Positions 20,715 to 33,300 of a stretch of DNA of 64,000 nt are shown piece by piece. Origin of the DNA: Bursaphelenchus xylophilus (taxonomy: Eukaryota > Nematoda > Chromadorea > Rhabditida > Aphelenchoididae); the NCBI GenBank assembly GCA_904066235.2, contig CAJFCV020000004.1, positions 8,556,001-8,620,000 of the forward strand, written 5' to 3'. The notes under the pieces are model-generated. The model did not search any database, was not told the origin of the DNA, and was given only the letters and a program-made list of their open reading frames with translations. Every line of letters starts with the position of its first letter. Positions within the stretch are counted from its first letter, which is position 1. The translations under genes and the position numbers were made by a program.

Positions 20715-23057
20715 CTACACTTCAGACTGTTCCAGATTTTTCTTTGACTTTATTTTCTTCAATGGATTCTGATGGTTGTTTAGCGATGCCAAGTAATCAT
20801 CTTTAATGTCATCGTTTTCATCACCGGTCAGCGAATGAGGCATTTTATTCTGTGCCGACATATATTCGCTGAGTTTTCGATCAAGCAGCGTGCTGAACAT
20901 TGAGTACAATTTCTCAACGTTTTCTTCCGATGTAAGGAACTGAAAGGATATATTTTGAAACTAAGGATGTTAGTAATATAGCGATATGTAAAACCAGTAA
21001 TCACCTACATTATCAAGGTCATTCCGCTCTCTCTTTTGACTTGAGTGAGCTCCGACTGTCAGACTTCTAACACGTTTCGATTTTTTGTCATCAGTTTGAA
21101 TAGAGATGACTTCCATGGCCTCATGTAAAGTAATTTTTTGATAGGCTCTGATGATTTGAGAAGCATCAAAGACTTTCGCCTCCCGTTGTTTTGTCAGATA
21201 TGGCTTTAGATATTGGGCATTCATTCGTTCGAACCAATCGCGGATTGAATGAGATCCTTTTTGTCCAGCAATCTCTTCAATACCCGCCATGGCAAAGTCA
21301 AAATACTGTAAGGAATAAAAGTATAGTATATACATATACCATTATATTATATGTGAAAAAATATAATAATTTAGAACTGACTTACTTTATTATAAACATT
21401 CTCCACCATGGTTGCAGTGTGTTCTTTTTGTTTCTCCACTTTCAGCAAATGCAACAATGGCTTGATTGTAGCTCCTTGTAAGAAGACAGTAAAGCAGATC
21501 ACTGTAATCGTGGTTGATGTAAAGATCGCCCGTTTCTCCGGATCGACAGTTGATGGTATTGAACTCAACAGTCCGAAGGCAATAGCTCCTCTCAATCCAC
21601 CATATGACATTACAAATTGATCTTCGAAAGTGAACTTCTTTGCGCGGTAGCGATTCAAAATGGCGCATTGAATGATGACGCCTGCAAAAATAAGATTACA
21701 GTGGAGAGGCTGTACAACAATCTTACACAACAAAACGTTTATGCAACAAGAAATTTAGGAGGTCCTAAGAGTCAATTATGGGCCAAAATAAACCTTTGTA
21801 CAATGACATCATTCTACAACGAATAAAATTTTTAATTATTTACCTAATGTCCGGTAGATTAAGCAAGCCGCCAAGGACACTGCAATGAACCCATAATCCC
21901 ATTGACTTTGCGATGATATTGCCGAGAGTCCCAAGAACATAAATACGACAATTTCACTGGACTGGGCAAGCATTTTCACAAAATATTTGATGGAGGAAGC
22001 AGCCTCATGGGTAATGTTGCATTTGATGTATTGCTTCATCACAATACCACAGCAACATATCCTGGAATTGAATAATATTAAAAAATCGAAGCTTTCTTAC
22101 GCCAAGATCGCCGAGAATCCAGTCATCTCTGCCACAAGATATGCAAGATACGGGAGTACAAAGACAAAGACAGGGCCAATGATCTTGACTCTTTGAGTGT
22201 ACCGTGTAAGAATAGCACAAAACAGTGCAAATAAAACTCCAATAAAGGCTCCACCAAGGGCTACTGCGAAGAATGATCCGCTGAAGACAACATAGTTGAC
22301 TGGCTTCAGATTATCTGCGCCAATTATAGCCATTTTGTTGAAAATCTGGAAAAGAACTGCCGCAATTCCATCGTTGAACAGCGCTTCGCCAAACACATTG
22401 ATGAATAAAAATTCGTTGACATGGATCTCCTCGAAGACTGTAATTACAGCCACAGGATCTACAGCACTAATCAAGGATGAGAATAAGAACGCTTCGATCA
22501 TGGAGATGTTGACCGTAAATAAACTGGTGGTCGAAGAGAGTAAGGCCAATGTTCCGCCAATAGTAATCGTATTCCAGATTGTTCCAATGACCGCAAACAT
22601 CATCACTGAGCCAAAGTTTTCAAACAGCAATCGATTGGGCATGAAATAACCGGCATCGAAAATGATCGGAGGGAGAAGGTAGAGGAAGAAGACCTTTGAA
22701 TCCATGTAAAATACTTGATCGCTGACTGTGATGGCCTTCAAGAAGAGGCCTAATCCGAGGCCTACCACAATGAGAAGGGCAGAGTCTGGGACGGCATCTC
22801 CAAATTTTTTATTTACATGGAACACTAGAAAGGTTTTATTAACTATGATGATATAAGGCCTTGAACTTACAAATCTTTGCTACTCCGGCCAAAAGAAGCC
22901 AAATGGAGGCGACAAATGGCGCTTCGACGTGCTCATAGTGCCATCCTATAATCTAAAACTTTAGTCAGACTTTAAAGCCGCTTACCGATGTACTGTTTTC
23001 TTCAGCTTTAGCGTTCTGAAGCAAGAGTAATGCAACGAGAACTGTCTTTACGAGCAT
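20715..23057 (-). CDS. nhx: Na+/H+ exchanger, NHX/SLC9 family, copy 2
   Basis: Seven exons (22986-23057, 22871-22952, 22101-22824, 21844-22061, 21386-21681, 21009-21305, 20715-20939) give 637 residues. Exons 2-5 have exactly the same lengths as in copy 1 (82, 724, 218, 296 nt), so the pair arose by tandem duplication. Motifs are FFLYLLPPIIFDAGYFM, SAVDPVAVITVFEE, FGEALFNDGIAAVLF and YGGLRGAIAFGLL, with the same GSHSIRDWFERMNAQYLKPY in the tail. The ion-binding Asn-Asp is kept, so it should be an active exchanger. Differences concentrate in the N-terminal leader (MLVKTVLVALLLLQNAKAEE) and the C-terminal tail, where regulation and targeting usually reside. ATTTTTCAG seven bases before the ATG is a likely spliced-leader acceptor. 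Confidence 0.9.
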
Positions 23058-24090
23058 TTACGAACTGAAAAATGAGAAATCAGAAAAAGAATTTTAAAGG
23101 TGAGAGTTAGACAAACGTTTATTTGATCAAAGAGTTTGTGATAAAACCGATCGGAAAATGATAAATCAATGGGAACGCAGTAAACCATGATCATCACGAA
23201 GCTCCTCTCAGCTCTAAAGTGCGAATCAAGTAAAAATTGCAAATAAGTAAACAAACCATTGATTACAATATAAAAAACCCCGGGTATATCAGTAGAAACT
23301 AGCGCTGTTGAATATTATCAGTGATGGCGGGTGATTTGGGGGTTGGGACGAAAATCCCAGTCACGTTTTGATTGTGGAAATCGGCAAAGCTCATAAAAAC
23401 AATACAAACATCATGAAATTTGACTAATAACTTTATGCATTCAACAAAATATTGAAATAAAAGGTGGCTGTCAAATTTAATCCGATCACGAATTGGCAGC
23501 CGTATCAAGTGTGCGAACAAAACGCAAGGATTTGATTACATAGAGTAGAAATTCAAGAGCTGCTTGATGAAATAGTCGATGAAGCTTGGCAGAAATACAG
23601 ATTATGCGTTCTACGTTATACTATTTTGACTGAGAATAACTATTTGCCAAGTTTTCTAGAAATTTGAGTGTCGCATTTCAAGCATAGCCTGCGAAATTTC
23701 ATTCAAACTCAACGACTTTTCTGATGATCAAAAAAAAGTTATTCTTGTGTAGAGTTCAACTTCACACCGCGAAGGCACAAATTTTATAAAATCCTACATA
23801 AAGTTGAAGCAGAAAAACTCTTCTCATCGGCCTCGTCTCCCCATTTTCCACGAAGTCTCCTTGCGAAGAAGGGTCCTTATATCAGAGTACGTTCTCTTTA
23901 TTGTAAATGTCAGTTGTTGACTCTTTATTCCCATTTTTGTATTAATTTTTGCTTATTGTTGCAAACATATTGTTTCTATTGATCCTTGCCTAGTTTTCAA
24001 TTGAAACGATGACCGGAAAATGTTGTAACATAATAGGAACAAAGTCCAAAAATAATTTATTTACACAAATCCTAAATTCCTTGTCAAGTT
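23058..24090. other. intergenic region
   Basis: It contains the upstream region of exchanger copy 2 and the 3' flank of the four-helix gene, with a reverse poly(A)-like AATAAA near 24055. No gene or clear repeat is seen; the small ORFs are not supported. Confidence 0.4.
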
Positions 24091-24855
24091 CTATGTTACA
24101 TTTCGCCCAGCTTCATCTTTCTTCTTGCATTTTCCACAAGAGCAAGAATTTGATCCATCAGATGCGTAAGAATAAATAAAGTATCCAGCAATAAAGCCAA
24201 AGTGCATCAACAAGAAGACCGTCAAGAACTCCTTGCCTATTGGGACTCCATGTGCAGGAGATTGGATCAAAAAATACGATCGGACTAATACTGGGGACAC
24301 GAGGATCTTCAAGAAAATGGCTATGGGACTTGTATACATGGCCACTTTGGACACGGTTCCATGGGAATCATCTTCGGGCAGGTCTTTGAAGAGGTATATT
24401 TGAATGGAAAAGCCAATTATGGAGACGATCTGACATATAAAATTTATGGTTTCAGAGGAGTTTGGAGACTTACATCACTAAGAATCGCCGGGATGATAAA
24501 GTATTTGTATTGGCCAAGCACTCCAAAGTATAGAAATCCATAGGCAATTAAGCAAAATCCAGGGAAAACCACAAGAATGTAGTTTCTTGTGACCAATGCA
24601 GCAATTACGAAGTAAATTCTGTAAACATTTTTTTGACCTTATAGCTTTGAAAGGCTTGAAATTGACCAGCGAAATGAATCTGATACAAAAAATAGTTTTT
24701 TTCGTGCGAATTTTTCCATGATTTATACCGAAATAACGTACTTACTGTAGCCAGACGCTCAGAAAATGCGCAACCAATGAGATGTAGCGAGAGTAATCAC
24801 TGTACAAGATCTGATTTGGATAGGCATTGGCTGGATGAAGGTCTGGCCATCTCAT
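24091..24855 (-). CDS. four-helix membrane protein, possibly AGTRAP-like
   Basis: Three exons (24746-24855, 24474-24618, 24091-24429) join in phase to 197 residues starting MRWPDLHPANAYPNQILYSD. Hydrophobic segments are LVAHFLSVWLQIYFVIAALV, YILVVFPGFCLIAYGFLYF, FIIPAILSDIVSIIGFSIQI, SPIAIFLKILVSPVLV, and a further one near LTVFLLMHFGFIAGYFIYSY. The tail ends with a Cys/Lys cluster (SCSCGKCKKKDEAGRNVT). The order of helices and the aspartate after helix 3 recall the AGTRAP family (angiotensin receptor-associated proteins), but that is a weak inference. Its first 16 codons are repeated 457 bp upstream by a tandem duplication, so the true promoter has a decoy copy. Confidence 0.65.
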
Positions 24856-25720
24856 TTTACCCCCGAGAGTTCAGACAAGCACCTTTGATCTCATCTAAAA
24901 CAATATTTTTGCTAAAAAACAAGAAAGTTTTTGCGCAAAATATGTAAAAATGGAAACAAAGAATAGGAAAAAGACACATGTACAAACATATCTTCTCGGA
25001 GTGATTCACAAAACCCATTTATTGCGTTTCTAGTCTTTTTTCTGGGTCTTATCATGTTCCAAATTGATAGTCGAAAAGAGAACTCCGCATTCGCGTCATT
25101 CCTTTCGCTTTTTTGGGACAAAACTCCAATCAAAATTTGCAGCGGTATTTTATATAGCAGTTATTCCAAATATAAGCTGTTTTAATCATGTTTACTGTAC
25201 AAATATAATATTTTAAAAAATCAACAATCTGCTCGAGTTAAAGCCTCATTTTATCGGGGTTTCAGATCTGATTTGGATAGGCATTGGCTGGATGAAGGTC
25301 TGGCCATCTCATTTTACCCCCGAGAGTTCAGACAAGCACCTTTGATCTCATCTAAAACAATATTTTTGCTAAAAAACAAGAAAGTTTTTGCGCAAAATAT
25401 GTAAAAATGGAAACAAAGAATAGGAAAAAGACACATGTACAAACATATCTTCTCGGAGTGATTCACAAAACCCATTTATTGCGTTTCTAGTCTTTTTTCT
25501 GGGTCTTATCATGTTCCAAATTGATAGTCGAAAAGAGAACTCCGCATTCGCGTCATTCCTTTCGCTTTTTTGGGACAAAACTCCAATCAAAATTTGCAGC
25601 GGTATTTTATATAGCAGTTATTCCAAATATAAGCTGTTTTAATCATGTTTACTGTACAAATATAATATTTTAAAAAATCAACAATCTGCTCGAGTTAAAG
25701 CCTCATTTTATCGGGGTTTC
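24807..25720. repeat. 457-bp exact tandem duplication (24807-25263 and 25264-25720)
   Basis: The two units read the same by eye from AGATCTGATTTGGATAGGC to ATCGGGGTTTC. Each contains the first 16 codons of the four-helix gene, its upstream region, and the 3' UTR plus last codons of the peptide transporter. In gene orientation, a broken copy of each gene end therefore lies between the two intact genes. The 73-residue shadow ORFs inside the units are identical. The event must be recent, or it is an assembly artefact. Confidence 0.9.
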
Positions 25721-28700
25721 TGAATTCTTCGACCAGTAATTTTAAGTCGTCATCGTTTTCTTCACCAAAGTCTTCCAATGACTCCATATTTGGCTCGTTT
25801 CCAAAGTGAGCGTACTCGTAGAAGAAGGCCGCCAAGATGATGAAGATGCCCATGACAACTGCCATAAATCCGGCGTAGAAGAAAGCGGCGGTTGCGTTGT
25901 TCTCGAACAAATCCAGCATCGTGATGACAATGATCAACAAGTCCCCAAGGCAATTGGTCAATAAGAAGAGAGCACCTAAATAGAATTTAAAATGACAGTG
26001 CTTATGCTCCTATTAATGTATTAGGTACCGACATACAAAATAAGGTATGAAACAGCCCTTACCAACAACAGATTTCATCGAAACAGCCGCCTCTGTGTAG
26101 GAGAACTCATTCCCAGTAATGGAAAACATAATTTCCGCTGCAGTGATGACAACGATTTGAGGGACTTGCCAAAGAATTGAGATCTCATTGTCCGGGACAA
26201 CCCGGAATGTCCCATTGCTTGGATTAAGGTGTTCTCCAGTCAACGATAACAAATAAACTCCACCTTGAGTTTCTCTTTCATACTCAATATGCGCATCTTC
26301 CAAGGTTAGGTTCTCCTTGGGCATGGTCTGATGGCCCAGCGATTTTGGCGTTTCTTTCATGTAATAGAGATGCCAGCTGTAAAATTAATTTTTTTATAAT
26401 AGAAGAGAGCCTGCTGATTTCAATTTTGTCGCTATAAATGCTTACGTTCCACTTCTAACTCCCTTATTCACAAAGACCGTAGCCACTTCACTGGTCTCTC
26501 CATTCTTCGTAAGATAAGGGAATTTGCCGAGTAAATCCGTGGCATCCCCATCGTTGTAATTCACTTGGAAGTAATAAAAATCTTCTGGAGTTTGCGGATC
26601 GCATGGATATTTTGTATCTTCCCCGGTCACACGACAAACTGCGATATTCTTGGTGAAATTCGCTTCCGATGTTGCTACGATGACTCTGAAAGATGGCTAA
26701 GATAATCGAGTGTCATTTGTCATCATTTTTTTGCCCAAATTCCTCTTACGATAGGCCATGTTCTCCTGTTCCCTCGGATGGTTTCTGTGCTGGCGTTGTC
26801 GAGTAGAACATTCCATGGCTATTGATATGGATATATCCAACAGAGGGGTCTTTTCTGTCAACTCCGTCGATTTGGAAAACTGCTGAATTTGGAAGCAGAT
26901 CAGGACAATTTCCTTCATACTTAAAATTGAATGTGATGTTCCCAGCAGGAACGTTGAATAAGTTTATTTTGCTGGCTGTATTCTCCATCGCTGTGAAGGG
27001 ATCTACTTTCACAGTAGCGTTCTTGTAATCTCCAACCCAAGCCATCACTGTGCAATCGGGGACATTGTTGAAAACTGTGACATAATCGTATCCATTTGCA
27101 GGTAACATCGGCAGGGTCTTCTAAAATTGCGTTCTTTGTCTGTTGCTCTCTTATCGCAGCTTACGTTGACTTCCAGTTGAACAAAGCCGGAGATAACGAA
27201 CGATACAGCCGCCAGCATTCCGCCTGCTCCCATCTTCCGCAACGGTCTGCAAATGACCATTTATAATTGTAGTTTTGTTGCAAACGGAAGAAAAAAGACT
27301 TGAAATTAAAAAAAGGGCCTTACGTTAATTTGACCAGCTTCTCCGTTAACGGATAGATGATTGCCGTAAACAACGGGATCATGACCAAAATTAGGACCGC
27401 ATTCAGGGTCTGCATTTGGTCCGGCAACAAGAAGATGCCCCAGAAGATACGACAATCCATTTGTAGGGACTGAAACCAGGTCAAAATTGAGTAATATTAA
27501 CAATTAAAGAATTAACTAGCTAGCTAGTGTTACCTGAATCATCCAGACGGATCCTTGCTGATCGTAGAGGGTCCAGAAGACAATCAAAGGCAGGAACATG
27601 ACAGACACGTTGAACAATGTCTTGACGTCGTTGATGAACTTGGTTTCCGCACAAGCTTCTGGATATTGCATCCTCTTCTTGAGTCTCATGCATTTCAGAC
27701 TCTCAGTGCATTCATGACCTGTTATCGCGTAATCCAACCAGTGCGCGCGTTTCTCATTCGATGAGATTTTGTGCTTCAACGCGGTCTAAAGATGATTTAC
27801 AATACGAAAATAAAAAATGGGCATACCAAGATGGTAACGCTTGTGTCTTTCAAGACGTTGGTTCCACTTTGTCCTCGGCGATACCATGGGCTTCCAGCAA
27901 TGAAAATAACTGAAATAATTAACGATTAACAATCTTGCATTGAATATTTCATACTGAAAGGCGTTAATTTACCTGTAGCGGCTGCCATAAGAACTGCTGG
28001 CACTCCAAAAGCCAATGGATAACACGTATCTTGCCCTAGACATGGCGTGGCTAAAATTTGAATTACATAGTCAAAAGTCAGCGTATTTTACCTACCTCTA
28101 AAAATCGGAGCCATGAAAGTGGAGATCATTGATCCAGCATTGATTGAAAAATAGAAAACCGAGAAGAATAACGAAATCATGGCGACTTGATGCTTGTCAA
28201 ATTGATCTCCCCCAAACGGAGATACGCAAGGCTTAATTCCACCAGTACCACAGGCAATGATGAATAAACTGAGAAGATCGATGGCCGGATGCAGACTCCA
28301 TTTAGGGTTGTAGATGGAGGCAAACGCGAGAAGTCCTTGGCCAAACACATAGACGATGGAAACAACGATGATTGTCCTGAAAATTTAGACATTATTAGTG
28401 AAGATATATGCTCCAAAATTAATGACCAGCTAGAACATATAATATATGAAGAATGCTTACTTAAACTTTCCAATGTAAGAGTCAGCCAAAATTGAGCCAA
28501 AAAGAGGAGTGAAATAACAGCCAGCCGTGAAGATGGTAAAGAAAACGGTCGAATCGCTCTCGGAGAATTTGAGGATGTTCAGCAAGTACAAGGTTAAGAC
28601 AGTCCTCATTCCGTAGAAGGAGAAGCGCTCGCAGAATTCGTTGCCGATGATGCAAAAAGTCTGTTTGGGCCAAAGTCTTGCCATTTCTCCCCAAGTCTTG

Positions 28701-29017
28701 GCCTCAATAAGCTCTTCTTTCTCATCGTCGCGGCGGCCATCTGAAACTTGAAGTGAGTATGCGAAATACATTGTAACTTTCGGCAGAAAAAATTGTAAGG
28801 CATATGCCAGTTGGCGTTTTGCAGAAACAACCAAAATTTTTAGTCCGACGGCAAAGATTGTTGAATATCTCGGCTGTTCTTGCAAAACGCGAGCTATTTT
28901 TTTCAGGAATTGTTGTAAAATTAAGGCCCGGAATATGTGAAAAATTAAAAAAAAAAATCTCCGTTTTCAAACCCTTCCTTTGTAATAAAAATATCGCTCA
29001 CCTTCGACCTTAACCAT
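25695..29017 (-). CDS. pept: proton-coupled oligopeptide transporter, SLC15/PTR2 family
   Basis: Twelve exons (29002-29017, 28461-28740, 28096-28376, 27973-28050, 27827-27909, 27534-27785, 27324-27469, 27165-27246, 26750-27120, 26446-26685, 26063-26376, 25695-25975) join in phase to 807 residues, as in nematode PEPT proteins. It imports di- and tripeptides with H+ across the gut or other epithelia. Motifs are GNEFCERFSFYGMRTVL (the ExxERFxYYG proton site), the PTR2 signature GTGGIKPCVSPFGGDQF, and FFSVFYFSINAGSMIS. A large extracellular domain with many N-glycosylation sites (about residues 410-640) precedes the last membrane helices (EFSYTEAAVSMKSVVGALF). The 16-nt first exon encodes MVKVE. 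It reads toward the four-helix gene, and its last codons lie in the tandem duplication. Confidence 0.92.
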
Positions 29018-30346
29018 CTTCGACGACCCCTGGGAACGCTTTTAATTAATAATGTTCCCACAATCGTAGATTCCCGGAATTCTTTGATCCGGGTTTGATA
29101 AGGCTTTGACGCTTCCAACGGTTTAAGTAGTTGTAATTGAGAGAGTTTGATAAGACACTCCAAAAATTATGATTTTTTCAAGCGGTCTGCCTTTAATTTT
29201 GGAGTTTTTGTTGCAAATTACAATGTATAGGTTGCTTGTGTTTGATAAAGAGCAATTCAATAACGATATTTGAGGGCCGATCAACGGAGGAGACGGCAGA
29301 AAATTTCTTTGATTTCAAAGTTCATGTGAATTGTACTCAAATTTTTAAATTTTTAAGGTCTTACAAGTTACGATAAATGCCAATTATAGCAATATGCATT
29401 TAATGAACAGATAAAAATGACTAATTATTGTGAATAGATCTTGTCATCAAACACATTCAAATCATGTTCTTTACTGTGTTTTTGTGCAAAATGATTCTTT
29501 AAAAAAACTGCTATTCTTGCCGAACGCCAGTAATAATGGGAGCGGCTCCGTAGATAAGACAGCTCAAGACTGTACTATAAACTATAATTCCTCAATTATA
29601 TCATACATTATTTTTGAGGTTTAAGGTGTGGTCCGAGAAGGAAGCCATGAGTAAAATTTAGAGAAGATGTGTTTTCTGAATTCATCAGCTTGAGAAATCG
29701 ACAAATTATTTTACATAACAATTATGCAAGTGATTGCTCAAGCTTTTGCAATTTTTTTGATGACATTTCCACTTTATTTTATCAAGCAAAGTGTCCCATG
29801 TGAATATATAAGGATCACACTTCTACAAGAAGATCAATTTTTCAACGCAAAATCAGCACAGATACGGTAAAAACGAGCTGTCTCTCTGACCACTTTCCGC
29901 ATTTTTCGTTCTCTCTCGGCTGCAAAGATTGTTGATTATTTTGAACCTGCAAAGCAGGGGCATTAATTTCAGAAATTGTTACGTAAACAACGCTTGACAT
30001 GTGTGCCAAATCAAACGAACATCTGGCTTCGAACACTTCCTTCTCCAACATATTTATATAATCATTCAGACAAACAACTTGTAGCCATCCAACTTTTTAA
30101 TGGCCGGCGGCCTTTCCCAGTCCACTTAAGAGAGCGGCCGAAAAGTTTGTTTTCCGGATGAAATCAAAAAATATGAGTGATTGATCCGAGTGCTTTACAC
30201 AAACGGCCTTCCTCCGAGGCGGCGAGGGTGGGGATGTTGTTTACGGGTTGTGGTCTCTTCTTTCACTTTTTTTGAGAGCACCTGCGGTCAGTGCGGGCTC
30301 ACAGACGTCCGCTCTGCGGAGTTTGCGGTTCGAAGGTACCGCGAGA
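29018..30346. other. divergent intergenic region
   Basis: It separates the peptide transporter (minus) from the first coiled-coil gene (plus). The left part is AT-rich with no gene; the last 150 bases are GC-rich and are probably promoter or 5' UTR of the plus-strand gene. Confidence 0.45.
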
Positions 30347-33300
30347 ATGTCGGCACCCACACCGCCCGAGGATCCGCTGTCGATCCAACAAATTATTTCA
30401 CGGTAAGCGCAAAGTGTGTGTTATTTATAATACTTGCACTGCTAGCTGTTTTTGCAGAATTCTGTGAGCTAACTTTTGTTTATCTCATTTTATTTATAAC
30501 CAGTTGCTGTGTTTTTATTGCTCGAGGCTGTTGTTTGCATCACGCCAAAGTATTATATACATAATTTTAATTTGACAAGGGAAGTGCCAGTGAAACGCCT
30601 GAATCTATTACAACTTTTGCTGGGTCTTGGGCAAATATGAACTCATGAAAATGTTAGCTCGAGCTTTGCAGGAAAGCAGCAATCTTTGTGAACGAAAGAT
30701 TGCGGCCAGAGAGAAACTCTTTCGGCCATAATTCTGCTGCCACTTTGGCGCAAGGAGATTCCTTTCTTGTAAGCCTTTCCGGTAGAAGTAAAGGGTGATA
30801 TAACTCTTCATATGCAAATTTGCAAAAAAAAAGAGTCCAATTTCAATAAACTTCCGGAGCCAAAGTGTTGGCAAAAAGCGAGCGAGGAACCTCGCGTGTA
30901 TCTTCGACAACATTTTTAAGTTTGTGCCAAGTCCTTTTCAAATTTGAACGTTGCATTCGGGCGCTTTCCCTTATCAAAGTGTGTTTTGTGTGTACTAACA
31001 ATAAGACGTGTTCTTATCATAACACATTACCATACATTACGTTATATTCATTTTGATGTGAATTTTTGGATTTGTCATCAAAATATGTATGATAACCGTG
31101 CATCCGGTTTTACATTTTGCACTTGTTTTTTAGCCATTTTTTTCTCTCAACTTCATAATTTCAGTTATGAAAATGCCGAAGAAGAGTTCCTGCGTGAGCT
31201 GGAGTCGATGCGTCAAGGGACGAACACGGATACGTCCGATGAATTCGCAGAGGACAGCCCTGTCTTAGGTATAGTTTTTTTTCAAAGGAAACCTTTCAAA
31301 AATAGCTTTTGAAAATGCTAAAAGTGCATCTCATTCATTTCTTACATATTCCACACCTCACGTCGCATTACCACCTTTTTCCCTCAGGCGATTGATCGAT
31401 TACTTTTGAAAGCTGTCATCTTTTAAGTTGAAAACATTTTGAAGAAAACAGGGGTCACTTTCGAGATCAAATTTCCCAGATGGACATGTTTTTTGGGGCC
31501 GGTTTTATAGTGCCATTACAGCGAATCACTTGTTTGCAAAATAAATCGTCTCGTTTTTTCTTGCCTCAGGCGTTTAAAGTTTTCGGACGGACGAGATTGA
31601 ATCATTTGGCCTTCTTAAAGCCCTTTTAACTGCTCTTTTGGATGTTATTTCAGGTGATGTTACACTAAAAAAATTGTTTCAGGGACCCTCTGCAGTTTGG
31701 CCAGTGAAGTCCGAGAACTCCGTCGACAGAATCGGCGACTCCGAAGGAAACTCGACGACTCTTCGGCTGTCTCAACGCCAGCCAGACGACCTTCAAGACC
31801 ACATTCATCGGTGGTCCATCGGATGAGCCAGTTGTTTGATGGAAGGCATCTTCTCAAAGGTCTAATGTCGAGCTCTGGAAGTTTGTCAAGTCTCAAGAAG
31901 CCTCCAACAATGCAAGCCGAGATCCGGACTGGGGCCAGAGAGCGGATGAGTACTCCGCCGAAGATTGACAACTTGGTGGTCAGCTCTTATTCAACGGACT
32001 TGTCATCGGATACGGGCTCCTCCAGTAATCATAGAAGGAAGGCGCCGCCATTGGTGCTGCCGGAGATTTCAGACTCAGAAAATGATTATCAGCAAGTGAG
32101 TAAAGTTTTCGCAGCTCAAAGCTATATTTTTTTACTGTTTTGTCATCAAAAATGCCTATTTCAGACCAAAGAAGACTATGCCAGCATTGATGACAATTGC
32201 CTTTCGCCCTGTTATCCTCGGCGTTCCATGATCCGTCGAGCTGATCGAGGGTCAATTAGTGAGAACACTAGCCCTTCTAGTGTATCAGCGTCGTCATCAG
32301 TGGATCATTGTGATAACATGAGCAAGTTCTAATAAGTAATGAAGATATTCTGTTGCTTTTCAGCCTCAAGTCGAAGCAGTTTCTTGGAATTCATTGGTTT
32401 GAAGCGACGAAATCCATCGAGACCTGAGGCAATGCCTACGGGAAAAGCGCCGGGACAGGCGAAGAAACGGAAGAGGAAAATCAGCGAAAGTGAAGTTCAT
32501 TTGGCTGTCAACAGTGGTGGTGAGTAATATCTTTTACAAAAATATTATATAATAATAAAGTTGGAGTTTCTAAAAGTACTTTTAGCTAACAAAGGGCTAC
32601 GTTTTGTCGGCTTCCTTTTGCAACAGTTAGATTGATTGTTTTCTCCACGTGCTGCTGTTTCCAGACCCCAACTTTTTTGTGCCATTAAACTCTCGTGTCT
32701 GTTTTTTAGACACCCGCAATAAATCCCCCCTTTCTGATGCGAAGAGTGCAATCGGATCGAAATAAATCTCGGCCTGAGGGATTACAATTACCCGAACCTC
32801 TTTCAGACAAACGCTCCTCCAACCTGTTGGCGGTGGCGACCAGCAGCGAGAGCGCGCTCGCGCCCGGCCAATGCGGCGATTGGGCCGGCAGTCGGCCCCA
32901 GTCCCGGCAACAAGTGTCAACCTCCCTCCGAAATGTTTCCAATCTTCTGCCGGCGGTAAGCGGGTTTTGAAATCGGAGACGCCGCGGCCTCAGGGGGCTC
33001 CAAGTGGGGGTGAGGGCCGAAAAGCACGGCGATCTGATCGGTTCCTGGACAAGGAAATGTGTCAAACAAAACGAAAAGAACATTAGTCACACACGAGGAG
33101 GGTACAAGACCCACTCCTGACCTTGTTCATAAAAAATGTTCGTCAGGAAAGTGGGATTAGGGAGGCCAATGACGCGCTCCGGGATTTCTGAGATCCATTT
33201 AATCACCTCGAATGTTAATCTCTTGGCTTTTTGCTTGTTTAGTTGCGAAAAGTTTAAGGGTCATTCCTTGGTGATTTCTGAGCCTTTGGCCCTTTGATTT

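Noticed and set aside
24912..25133. Identical 73-residue ORFs at 24912-25133 and 25369-25590
   Set aside because: They lie antisense in the duplicated 3' UTR/promoter segment; identity comes from the duplication, not from protein selection.
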